Below, piece after piece: positions 1-10,100 of a stretch of DNA of 64,000 bases; within the stretch, counting starts at the first letter, position 1, and every line of letters begins with the position of its first letter. The notes below the pieces were generated by a model. The model was not told the origin of the DNA and did not search any database. It saw nothing but the letters and a program-made list of their open reading frames with translations. The position numbers were made by a program, and so were the translations under genes. Origin of the DNA: Drosophila persimilis (Eukaryota; Arthropoda; Insecta; Diptera; Drosophilidae). Where the stretch lies: the NCBI RefSeq assembly GCF_003286085.1, contig NW_020825294.1, positions 12,236,501 to 12,300,500 on the forward strand, in the 5' to 3' direction.

Positions 1-34
1 TGGATCTTGCGTTGCGTGCATTTATTCCTCAACA

Positions 35-1238
35 ATGGCCGAGACATTCACCTTTGGCACCTCCCTGGCCTCAATAACATGCCACGCCTGGAACAAGGAC
101 CGGACGCGTAAGTTTGCTGCCGACCGACGGTCGGGCATTTGGAGCTTACTCATTCATGACTCATTGCTTCCCCACAGAGATTGCCTTATCGCCCAACAAC
201 CATGAGATCCATATATACAGCCGCGATGGCAACGACTGGAAGTTGGCCGACGTACTGAATCAGCACGATTTGCGGGTCATGGGCATTGATTGGGCCAAAA
301 ACACCAATCGCATCGTGAGCTGCGCAGCCGACCGGAATGCCTATGTGTGGACCCAGGGCGAGGACGGCAAGTGGAAGCCTACGTTGGTGCTGCTTCGAAT
401 CAATCGCGCCGCCACATGCGTCAAGTGGTCGCCGGCGGAGAACAAGTTCGCCGTTGGCTCTGGGGCTCGCCTAATCTCGGTCTGCTACTTCGAGTCGGAG
501 AACGACTGGTGGGTGTCCAAGCACATCAAAAAGCCGATTCGTTCCACCGTGACGTCCCTCGACTGGCATCCGAACAACGTTCTGCTGGTGGCTGGATCCA
601 CGGACTACAAGGTGCGCGTATTTTCGGCCTTCATTAAGGATGTCGAGGAAGCGCCCACACCCACGCCCTGGGGTAACCGAAAGCCCCTGGGCCAACTGAT
701 GGCCGAGTTTAAGAACTCTCTCACCTCCGGCGGAGGCTGGATCAACAATGTGAGCTTCTCCAGCGACGGCAACAAGGTCTGCTGGGTAGGACACGACAGC
801 TGCGTGAGCATTGCAGATGCCACCAATGGCAACACCGTCATACGCCTCCGCACCGGCTACCTCCCCTTCCTGTCCTGCGAATGGGTCTCGCCCAACTCCG
901 TCGTTGTGGCTGGCTATAGCTGTGTGCCGCTCCTGTATAGCCTCACGGCGGACAACAAACTGGTGCTGAGCGGCAAGCTGGACAAGTCGCAGAAGCGGGA
1001 GTCCAGCGGAATTACTGCCATGCGCATCTTCCAGTCGATGGACCGCAACATGCGCACGGAGAACACGGACACTGTGGTGGACTCCATCCACCAGAACGCC
1101 ATCACCAGTGTGCGCATCTATGCTGGGGACAAATCCAGCGCAAGCAAGGTGTCCACCTCGGGCGTGGATGGCCAGCTGGTCATCTGGACTGTGGAGCAGG
1201 GCGGCATCAACGGCGGCATGCGCAACCTGCAGATCTAG
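35..1238 (+). CDS. Arpc1: Arp2/3 complex subunit 1 (ARPC1, WD40 protein)
   Basis: Exons are 35..107 and 178..1238, giving 377 aa. The 70-bp intron has GTAAGT and CACAG ends and splits a Gln codon. The product is the beta-propeller subunit of the Arp2/3 complex, which nucleates branched actin filaments in the cytoplasm; the whole chain is a run of WD40 blades. Visible family signatures are the N-terminal MAETFTFGT, CHAWNKDRT before the intron, IALSPNNHEIHIY just after it, and DWAKNTNRIVSCAADRNAYVW around residues 60-80. The length equals my recollection of the fly protein. The start is the first ATG, in the context AACAATGGC. Bases 1-34 are 5' UTR. This is the fly gene formerly called Sop2. 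An Aldh fragment begins about 30 bp after its poly(A) signal. Confidence 0.96.
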
Positions 1239-1453
1239 TGTGTAATATGTTAATATGTATGTTAGAGTGTTGGCCTGGCCAGGTGCGCAGTATTTGCCAA
1301 AATGTTTTCCAAAATCGCTTTTCTTATCGTTTGTACCGTGTGAAAGCCGTTTTATATAAATTAACTGAAGAGATTGTTCTTTTCTCGTACTTCCACAATA
1401 GTTCCAAAAGTCTGTATATGTGTTTTAAAGTGTTTCCCCTCTATTGAAAAATG

Positions 1454-1459
1454 AATAAA
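1454..1459 (+). terminator. Arpc1 poly(A) signal
   Basis: An AATAAA hexamer lies 216 bp past the Arpc1 stop. The sequence between the stop and this site carries no gene and fits a 3' UTR. Cleavage would fall right at the start of the Aldh-like fragment, so the fragment's insertion left Arpc1 processing intact. Confidence 0.5.
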
Positions 1460-1487
1460 ATGTGTTTTTATTCTCCAAATCTGCCTA

Positions 1488-2230
1488 GCGGCTACCGGCA
1501 ACACCATCTTCCTAAAGCCAGCTGAGCAGTCAATGTGGCTCATCCAACTGGCATCCGGCCACACGAACCTGAAGCGCGTGACCCTGGAGTTGGGCGGAAA
1601 GTCCCCCAACATTATCCTTTCTGACTCTATTCGTAGAGACGGCCCAATTCGGCCTCTTCTTCAACATGGGCCAGTGCTGCTGTGCCGGCTCTCGCACCTT
1701 TGTGGAGGATAAGATCTACGACGAGTTCGTGGAGCGCAGTGCAGAGCGTGCCAAGAAGAGGACCGTGGGCAATCCCTTAGATCTGAACACCAAGCAGGAT
1801 CCCCAGATCAACCAGGAGCAGATGGATAAGATCCTTGGCATGATCCAGCAGGGCGCCAATCTGGTGGCCGGCGGTAGCCGTCTCGAATGCCTTCCCGGCT
1901 ACTTTGTCCAGCCAACGGTGTTCGCCGATGTCCGAGACAACATGCCCATTGCCCGCGAGAAGATATTCGGGCCCGTCCAGCAGCTGATTCGATTCAAGAA
2001 GCTCGACGGGGTCATCGAACGTGCCAACAACTCGGAGTACGACCTTGCCGCCGCTCTCTTCACCAAGGATCTGGACTATGCCAACTAAATTGTCGGTTGC
2101 CTGCGTGCCGGCACTACAATGCCCTGGCTGGCCAGGCTTCCTTCGGACGAGAACGGGGAGTATGCACTCTCCAACTACACGGAGGTCACAGAAGAACTCC
2201 TAAGAAGGGACTGTCCTGGACAGGGACATT
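1488..2230 (+). pseudogene. Aldehyde dehydrogenase (Aldh) fragment, copy 1
   Basis: The pieces match mitochondrial-type aldehyde dehydrogenase. First comes [13 protein letters not shown], then an abrupt jump to [22 protein letters not shown], which lacks the region normally between them. After a frameshift follows [19 protein letters not shown] with the catalytic-Cys motif (about 1655-1715). The frame stays open through AKKRTVGNP and [12 protein letters not shown] to a stop at 2085-2087. After that stop, remnants of the C-terminus (ENGEYALSNYTEV, about 2150) lie in another frame. The N-terminal third is absent, and internal deletions and frameshifts make it non-functional. A related fragment at 40.14-40.74 kb sits beside the same neighbour, so both come from one older composite block. 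Confidence 0.88.
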
Positions 2231-2322
2231 AGCCTTAAGATTCGGATAGTCCGCCCATCATTAGTATTTAAAATCACCTGATTTATATATATATGTATAT
2301 ATGTACGTATATTTTACTCTAT

Positions 2323-3242
2323 CTAATTATATATAAAGGTTACAATTCCTACCACGCGGGAAAAATATTTTATTGCAGCCCGTGTGTCGGTGAATTTATC
2401 CGCATCTGTAACGTGGATAAATTTAAGAATATCGTACACATGGGAGGTGAGGATGAATCCACGCAGATCGAGATCGGAGCTATTGACTCTGCTCAAGTTA
2501 AGAGGTGTTGACGATTTCGCGAAGTTCAGCGCCAATAGCTTTTTTAAGTTTAAAACTTCGTTTGAATTAAACTCCTTTAGTTCATTTGGCGTGCTGCTGG
2601 TTATTTCTGAAAACTTCTGTTTCCATGTGTTTCGGTCAAAGGTGCTTCCGTAGATTTTTCCTAATCTATCCACCGTATCTTTATACCGCGTGACCAATTT
2701 CTTCTTCATATGGACCTCGTCCCACAGGACCGGGAAATAGTTTGCGACATACTGCAGCGACTTCAAATTGGCCCTGCACCTGTCCGATATTACGCCGCAC
2801 ACATTTTGGGCCAAGCCCAGGTTGAGAATTGAAGTGACTACGACTTTTAGTCCTTCATATATCTCATTGCTGCCCAAAACGTGCACGTCTATAGGGACCA
2901 CCTGCAGGTACAGAAACTTGAATTTTGTGCCGTCCATATTTGCAGCTGCAATGGCCAAAGATTTCCAGCGGCTGAGGAGCACCTGTAAATATACTACTTA
3001 ATATGATATAAAGAGACGGTTAAAAGGGAACTTACGTTGGGTACGTGCCTGAAATGAAACTCATTGAAAATGAGGACAAAAGGCTGCTCCCCGAAAAATT
3101 GCAAGTTTGACACCATGTTGATAAGCCCACAGTTCAGCTCTATCAAGTGGGACTGCCGCTCCACGTATCTGATGGCTCGCCGCACATCGCGTCCACGGGC
3201 AGCCAACAGCGGGTGGCGTATGAAAACCTCTTCCAAGTTCAT
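2323..3242 (-). CDS. P-element/THAP9-like transposase-type protein, spliced
   Basis: Exons are 3242..3036 and 2982..2323, giving 288 aa. The 53-bp intron has GTAAGT and TACAG ends and is phase 0. The frame is fully open. Two decayed relatives occur here, at 33.4-34.3 and 40.75-41.3 kb. Alignment of the three shows conserved blocks: RAIRYVERQSHL, then QPFVLIFNEFH, RWKSLAIA, GVISDRCRANLKSL and YFPVLWDEVHMKKKLV. The order Asp-Glu strand, SD-x-C-x-x-N and D-x-x-H-x-x-K resembles the RNase H-like core of P-element/THAP9 transposases; that is an inference from motif order. The first Asp (IFDE in both relatives) is Asn here, and no THAP zinc finger or C-terminal catalytic Glu region is seen. It may be a domesticated or truncated transposase. 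A divergent gene starts 548 bp upstream. Confidence 0.55.
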
Positions 3243-3471
3243 TTTACACCCGACTGAAGTGAACGCGGTCGCAGTCTAGTTGGAAATGGCGACAGTCAAA
3301 GTGTAGGTGTTCGTCTGGTCAAATCCCGAGGCGGCTCACAGTGGGCCGAAAACGGTCAATCCTGTCCCGTTCTTTCCATGGGTCTTTTGTTTTGTTTCCA
3401 ACAATATATATAATATCATATATGTAATATATAAAATATATATGTATAAACGCAATTTGAAAATTGTTTAA

Positions 3472-3795
3472 GCTTGACCCACTGTGCGGCAGTAGATCAG
3501 AACTCTTGCTTCTCTTTCGCTCTCATAGCAACGAAAGGAAATTTTGCCATCCTTTTTGTGCTGCTTCCGAGCGCTCGAAGATGAAGATGAAGAATGGTAA
3601 AAAATGGCTTACCGCGACAGCGCACAGTGGACAGCACGGTCAATCTCTAGTTTTTCCTTATGTTTGCTGTAATTTGGCAACCAAATGGGCCGCTTCATCC
3701 ACTGTGCAGCAGTCAGATCAGAATTTGCAACGGAAAATTTGCAATCCTTTTTGTGCTGCTTCCGAGCTCGTAGATGAAGAGGAAACATAATGGTG
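3472..3795. repeat. Tandem imperfect duplication of a 5' region
   Basis: Two related segments, about 3478-3610 and 3698-3800, both contain CCACTGTGC, then AGATCAGAA, then a shared stretch around ATCCTTTTTGTGCTGCTTCC followed by GATGAAGA. Each ends in ATGGT-AAAAA. The second runs into the start of the gene at 3790; the first carries a decayed version of the same start. It looks like duplication of a promoter, leader and first codons. Confidence 0.6.
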
Positions 3796-4900
3796 AAAAA
3801 CGACGCCGCGGATACAGCAAATCTAAGCGGGACCATGGACGGGTGAGTTGTTTGGCCGATTTCGGCGGTAAAAATTCGAATAAAATCTATTTAAATGAAT
3901 CTATCAGATTGGAAATTGAAATTACATTAAAAGTGGAGCTAAAGACGCCGACAAAGGCGTCCTCGTCGGCGCAGCAACCTGGGATCGCCACTGCAATAGT
4001 GAATGGGACAAAAGTGGAGCTGAAGACGCCGACAAAGGCGTCCTCGTCGCCCTCGTCGGCTGCGCAGCAAGCTGGGAACGCCGCAATGGTGAATGGGACA
4101 AAAGTGGAGCAGAAGACGCCGTCAAATGCAGGCAGTGTCGTGGAGGATGCCCCCATGGATATGCCTTCAGTGAGGATGTACCTTGGGAGGATGCCCCTAA
4201 TGAGGATGCACCTTGGGAGGATGCCCCTAATAAGGATGCACCTTGGGAGGATGCACCTTGGGAGGATGCCCCTAGTGAGGATGCACCGGCTCCGACTTCG
4301 TCGCTTATCAGCTTTTGCGCCTTTCCACCGACTGTAAACACTGGGAAGCCAAAGATGCCCATGGGGTGCCGGCCAATCCAGGCGCATACCCCCTCGTTTG
4401 CGCCCAGCAGCGTATTTGGGGCTATAATGGCGGCACCTTCCTCCAACCACTACAGTGCAGTGTCTGAAGTGAATCAGCCCTTTGCGACCAACACGGCTGC
4501 CGTCATTTTAAGGGAAGTTGGGGCGACGGCGGTGCTGAAGCGCGTGGGCCGACCGGAGCCCCTGACTCCGAATCTAAGAAGAATTGCCATAAATACCATC
4601 GCCGACTATTTCGTTATGAAAAAAATTCCACTGTCGATAAGCAAAAGCCGGAATTTGGATAGAGAACTCTTGAGTCTTTTTCCCGGGGATCAGGAAAGCA
4701 ACTACAAAGTGAGCGATCGGAGCCGAATGTATGTCAGGTACAACAACAGGAAGCGGCTAGAAAAGCACCATGCTAATGTACGACGTAAGCTCATCTGGAC
4801 CCCAACGACCAATGAACCATTTTCGCCGAAGACATCGGTGGCCTCATGGTCCCAGACACTGCCGGTTGAATTTGACGACGTGACAGACAATATGGAGTAG
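3790..4900 (+). pseudogene. Unrecognised repeat-rich gene, apparent frameshift
   Basis: Exon 1 is 3790..3842 (starts MVKNDAADTANLSG) and exon 2 begins at 3908 after a 65-bp intron (GTGAGT/ATCAG). The reading continues through repeated VNGTKVELKTPTKASSS units near 3930, 4010 and 4101. At about 4155-4172 the open frame changes. A second long frame then runs to a stop at 4898-4900, starting with alternating EDAPW and EDAPN 15-bp repeats. Its C-terminal half contains RIAINTIADYFVMKKIPLS, ELLSLFPG and SRMYVRYNNRKRLEKHH, a basic, mostly helical region. I do not recognise the family. A net 2-bp indel in the acidic repeat would explain the break; an unseen intron is the alternative. It is head to head with the transposase-like gene, so the two may form one unit. 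Confidence 0.5.
4172..4288 (+). repeat. 15-bp coding minisatellite (EDAPW/EDAPN)
   Basis: About seven tandem copies of GAGGATGCMCCTWRK-type 15-mers encode an acidic pentapeptide. They alternate between Trp-ending and Asn-, Lys- or Ser-ending units. Replication slippage here probably produced the frame change seen just upstream. Confidence 0.8.
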
Positions 4901-5154
4901 AACCAAAAAAATGGATTTTTCTGAAGAATCCTCGTTTAATTTCATTAATATTTCTATCAACATAAGACTTTTTATTTTCAACTTACAAAATTCCTAAAAT
5001 ATATATGAATATCGCCGTAGTGTCCTGATTTTCATAGTTCAATGTGAGGGGATATGGTCCCCCAGCAATGGCAATGCGTATTTTGGCTGCTTTTTTGCCT
5101 GTGCAGTGCCCCTTAGTTAGTGGCAGGTACTCATTGCAAGGTCTACATATCTCT

Positions 5155-5788
5155 TTTGGCTGCGGGGAGTCTAGCGTATACTGTCTGGACAACTTCTATG
5201 CCCCTGCGCGGGATAAGCTGCCGCGCTTGCTGGAGTATAGCGATCATCGTGCCCCGTCACTGGTGGCACTATGTGGAGGCGACGGAGACATCGCTCAGTC
5301 TCAACTACTGGGTGCCTCTCAAGGACGACATGGACCTGGCCCTGGACGAGTTTCTGGTCAACCACATTGTCGAGAGCTTTGTCAAGGGCGAAAGTGAACA
5401 GACGAAGCAGTATCTACTGAATCCCAATCAACTGGAGGACATATCCTCGACGCCCAGCGAACTGTTTGCCCAGTTCCAGCAGGCCGTACAGAATGCCGAG
5501 AGCGAGGAGCACAAACGGAAGCTGTGGGAAACCGATTACTTGACTCAATCCAAATTTAGGGAGCTCCTTGCTAGAGTGCGTCTCACCGTTCGGCACCTGG
5601 AGGTGATGCCCAAGGAGGAATACAAGCTCTTGCTGGAGTCCAACTCGAAACGGCTGCAAACAAAGACGAGAACTGCTACTGAGAGTTTGCCGATCAGCTC
5701 CACATTGGAACTGCTCATCAGCAGTATGTGTGCCCCACGCACCATTGCGGGCATGAAACGAGAGTTCTTTCGGAGACTATATACGTGA
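5155..5788 (+). pseudogene. HSPBAP1-like JmjC protein, 3' fragment
   Basis: The first frame reads ESSVYCLDNFYAPARDKL (about 5165-5220). The reading then shifts at about 5245 to VPRHWWHYVEATETSLSLNY and the rest of the protein, with a stop at 5786-5788. PRHWWHYVE plus ETS, N and W spacing is the end of the cupin/JmjC fold of HSPB1-associated protein 1-type Fe(II)/2-oxoglutarate oxygenases. About 40 bp linking the two frames is missing, and the 5' half with the iron-binding HxD site is absent. The C-terminal helical part (DDMDLALDEFLVNHIVESF onward) is still open for over 180 codons, so the loss is recent. No credible start codon is present. The family name comes from memory of the motif. Confidence 0.7.
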
Positions 5789-5996
5789 TATTTTTGTTGC
5801 ATATATGAGATTAAAATCCAAGAAGCCATCAACATGTATGATACAATTGTAAGCAAACGAACGAAAGCCGGAACAGAAACAAAACACAGAGCATTAAATG
5901 CCATGACCACCAATCGCCGCTTCTCTACGATCCGGAACTCAACGAAGAGGCCTTGGTTAAACCACAGTGTGGGTATAAATACGGGTGGGATGCGGT

Positions 5997-6901
5997 TTAC
6001 CATCCTGGTGGCTTCTGGTTGGGATAGCCGCCTTGCTGTTGGGGAGCATAACTGCCAGGATAGGTGCCATAGTGCCCAGGTGGTGGTCCTTGTGGATAGC
6101 GGGGGGCTATACTGACAATCTGCAAATGAAAAGCATTCGCATAAGTGGGGATGCAAATTCCATCGATTATCAGTACTTACTGCCAGGATATGGGAGCGTG
6201 GCGTATGGATTGAAGCTCTGGGGCATCGGTGGCGGAACATACGCTGGATATGGAACTCCTGGCTGGGCTGGCATGCCATGTACCTGGTTAGGATACGGCA
6301 TATTGGCAGCAGCTGCCGCAGCCGGTACGCTGGGAGCAGAGCCAGCTGGATTGGATGGAATGTCTGTCGGATGGGGGCGAAAAAACAAAATGATGTATTA
6401 TCAAACTTTGTTAGGGAATGACTGTACCTACCGCTGCCACTACCCGAGGTGGAGGCATAGTGCGAGGGCAGAGAGGGCGTAGCCGGGCAAGCTTGTCGGC
6501 TCGACGCTGTAGTTAGGTCCTTCATGAGCTCCTCCTTTTCCGTTTTGCGGGCAAACACAAAGTCGCTGATCTTGTTCTGGAATACGACCAGGAGCTGGGT
6601 GAGGTCGTTGTAGAATTTAGTCCCCTCCTGGAGATTGCCCGACAGCTCAATGTAGCTATCGTAGGGTGTCGCGCGAGCTGCCACAGCTTCCCGTCTCCGA
6701 GACGAAAGCTCCATGGGCGCTCTGAATGTCTGTCACCAGGGACTGCTGACGGTCGACGCTCTCCCTCACCTGCTGCTGCAAAGGATTCAGGACCTGCCCA
6801 ATGCACGACAACGACAAGGCGGGCTCGTCGATAGCCCCATCCTCACTGAGGCTGATTTTGCCACCGAAGATGGAGCCCTTGTCGAAGGGAATCTTTCACT
6901 T
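5997..6901 (-). pseudogene. ALiX (PDCD6IP) 3' end, genomic copy
   Basis: On the minus strand the order is FDKGSIFGGKISLSEDGAID (about 6890), [41 protein letters not shown] and [19 protein letters not shown]. Pro-rich exons follow, ending in [10 protein letters not shown] and a stop at 5999..5997. This is the end of the V domain and the Pro-rich tail of ALiX, the ESCRT-associated Bro1 protein. Two introns are retained (about 6431-6376 and 6181-6118, with GT/AG ends), so the copy is DNA-derived. At least two frame breaks are seen, one near 6710 after IQSAHG and one in a C run near 6107. The 5' two-thirds of the gene is absent and the fragment begins at an intron/exon border. It ends about 240 bp upstream of the PolG1 start. 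Confidence 0.78.
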
Positions 6902-6992
6902 GGCAACAAAAGCGTTAGGCGCGGGATTTCAAGCCAATAGTGTGACCATCTCCACTCTACGGCACTTTGGCAAAAGTGTTGACATACCGCCA

Positions 6993-7074
6993 CTTCTCTC
7001 TCTCTCTCTCTCCCTCTCTCTCTCTCTGGCTCGCTCTTCCCTCTCGGCATGCCTATGCGTGTGTGTGTGTGTAT
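6993..7074. repeat. (CT)n and (TG)n microsatellites before PolG1
   Basis: A CT-rich run (about 6993-7027) is followed by a short TG run (about 7060-7072). They sit 70-150 bp upstream of the PolG1 start codon. The minus strand reads as GAGA repeats, which could bind GAGA factor; that is inference. Confidence 0.8.
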
Positions 7075-7141
7075 GTACGACTTTTGGTAAAATAAAATTT
7101 CTCTGTATATTTGTTGGCAGTACGTAAACGATTTGTTTATA

Positions 7142-10100
7142 ATGCAACTCCGCCTGATACGTTCCTATGCCAGCAAACCCAGACGGGAACATTATGCCAG
7201 TAGCACCGTCAAGATATATCGTAAGGTAAAACCCCTGCCACAAAAAGCAGCCAAAGCAAAACAGCATCCACAAAATGCAAATGTGGAAGAGGAAACAGCA
7301 CCCGAGTACTCGGAGAACCTCGTCAAGGTTCAGATGATCTCGCAGAACTTGCACAGGCAAATATTCCCGCAAACATCCCGCCACACATCGGAGGAGCAGA
7401 GAGCCGCCGCCAGGCAGTACAAAGTGGAGCTGCACCGCCATGGAGTCGACATCGAGAGCAGTTCGCCAATACCGGATGTGCAGCTGAAGTTGCCCGCGTT
7501 GCAGGGGCAGAATATTGAAGAGCACTTCCACAGCATAGCCAAGCAACAGGTGGAACCTTATGAAGAGCTATTGCTGCCCCTGGTGGACTGCCATAAGCTG
7601 CCTTCGAGACCGAAACGCTGGGCGTTTCTTGCCGGCTGGACAGCCTACGACCCTGACGATGGCACAGCCACACCCGTCAAGCAGCCCCTGGAAAAGGGCC
7701 TCGTCTTCGATGTGGAGGTGTGCGTCTCTGCCGGTCAATCGCCGATTCTGGCCACCGCAGTCAGCACGAAAAGATGGTACTGCTGGGTCAGTCCGAAGCT
7801 GACCAAACATCGTTTGGCTGTGCCAAAAGTGGAACCCTGTGATGTGGGCGCGGACTTTGAGCGACCGCACTACACTCTGGATGAGCTCATACCCCTGGGA
7901 ACTGGGGGACCCGGTCTGGTGGTGGGCCACAACGTTTCCTACGACAGAGCGAGACTGAGAGAGCAGTATCTGATCGAGGACTCTGGCACCCGCTTTGTGG
8001 ACACCATTTCGCTGCACATGTGCGTCAGTGGGGTGACCAGCTACCAGCGGGCAATGCTCAAATCAAAAAAGGAGCCGGCTCCCGAGGACCTTGGCTGGCT
8101 GGAGCAGAGCTCCCTGAACAGTCTCCTCGAGGTCCATCGTCTGTACTGCGGTGGGGAGGCGCTGTCCAAGGAGCCACGGAATATTTTTGTAGAAGGCACA
8201 CTCGATCAGGTGCGGCACAATTTCCAGTTACTAGTCAACTACTGCGCCGGAGATGTGGAGGCCACTCACCGCGTGCTGCGGGTGCTCTATCCCATGTATG
8301 CCGACCGCTTTCCGCATCCTGCCTCCTTGGCGGGCATGCTAGAAATGGGCTCTGCCTATCTGCCGGTCAATTCGAATTGGGAGAGATACATACGCGAGGC
8401 CCAGCTGACCTACGAGGATCTCAGCATCGAGGCGAAGTACCACTTGGGACGTCGGGCCGAAGAGGCGTGCTCCCTGCTCTACGATGAGCAGTATCGCAGC
8501 AATCTCTGGCTCTGGGACGAGGACTGGGGAGTGCAGCAGCTGAAGCTGAAGCAGCCTCCCAAGCGCAAGCCGTTGCCGAGTGCGGAGCGTGAAGAGTCCG
8601 ACCTATCCACTGAGCAGCGGCGCCTCTATGCCAAGTTCCAGCACCTATACGATCAGCGGTCCTTGCTCCCGGCTCGACGTCCCCTGCTTCCAGGCTATCC
8701 CCAATGGTACCGCAAACTGTGCCGTAAGCCTCCCACTGGCCACAAGACTGACGACGGCGAGCAGGAGGATGAACAGTGGAGTCCAGGCGCCAGCGAGATC
8801 AGCACAGGTATGCAGATTGCCCCTAAGCTGCTTTCCCTCTGCTGGGAGGGATATCCCCTTCACTACCAGCGGGAACACGGCTGGGGCTTCCTGGTTCCCT
8901 TTCGCAGCGATGCAGCGGGAGTGGATCGAATCCCAATTAAAGAGCTGCTAGAACGCTGTGCCGTACCAGATTTTGCGCGGCAGTGCGCCTCCGCGGCGGA
9001 GAGCGATCTGGCATTCGCCATGCTGCCGGGACAGCTAGAGGAACATCTGGCAAAGAGGCAGCACTACAAGAAGCTCTCTCAGAAACAGCAGCGCCTAGAG
9101 ACCCAGTACCAAGGTGCGTCTGAACCTAACTAAGCATATGAATGTCCTTATTGAAATGTATTTCTGTACGACTTCCAGGTTCTGGCGTGTGGTGCAATCA
9201 GGTGCTGGACGATTGCTGCTTCTTTCTGAAGCTGCCGCACAAGAACGGCCCGTCGTTTAGGGTGGGAAATCCGCTGTCGAAGGACTTCCTCAACAAATTC
9301 TCGGAGAATGTGCTCACCAGTGGCGATCCCTCGTGCCAGGCTGCTGCGCGAGTCATCGACATTGCCCGCATGATGTCCTACTGGCGCAACAACCGAGATC
9401 GCATCATGGGTCAAATGGTGGTCTGGCTGGAGAAGGAGTACCTCCCGTCAGAGCTGGTAGTTGGTGGCAATGGTGGGAAGTCCTACGGCGCCATTTGTCC
9501 CCAAGTGGTGGCCTGCGGGACCCTGACTCGACGTGCCATGGAGCCCACCTGGATGACGGCCTCCAATTCGCGTCCGAATCGCCTGGGATCGGAGCTCCGT
9601 TCAATGGTGCAGGCCCCACCGGGATACAGGTTGGTAGGCGCCGATGTCGACTCGCAGGAGCTTTGGATAGCCTCTGTGCTGGGCGATGCCTACGCCTGCG
9701 GGCAGCACGGAGCGACGCCCCTGGGCTGGATGACGCTGAGCGGCAGCAAGGCGAATGGCAGCGATATGCACTCCATCACCGCCAAGGCCGTGGGCATCTC
9801 CCGTGACCACGCCAAGGTGATCAACTATGCGAGGATCTATGGAGCTGGTCAGCAGTTTGCCGAGACCCTGCTCCGTCAGTTCAATCCCACGTTCAGTGCA
9901 TCGGAGGCCAAGGCTAAGGCCATGAAAATGTTCGCCATCACCAAAGGCAAGCGAGTGTATCGTCTCCGCGAGGAGTTCCACGACGAATTAGAGGACAGAG
10001 CGTAAGAACTGAAATACCAGCGAACCGATGATCCTCCTGTTAACAGTTAACCCTTCCCCCCCAGATACAGCGGCTATGAGGCCTCTCGTTTGGCCCTGCA

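Noticed and set aside
7568..8017. Antisense frames within PolG1 exon 1
   Set aside because: Shadows of the polymerase coding sequence.
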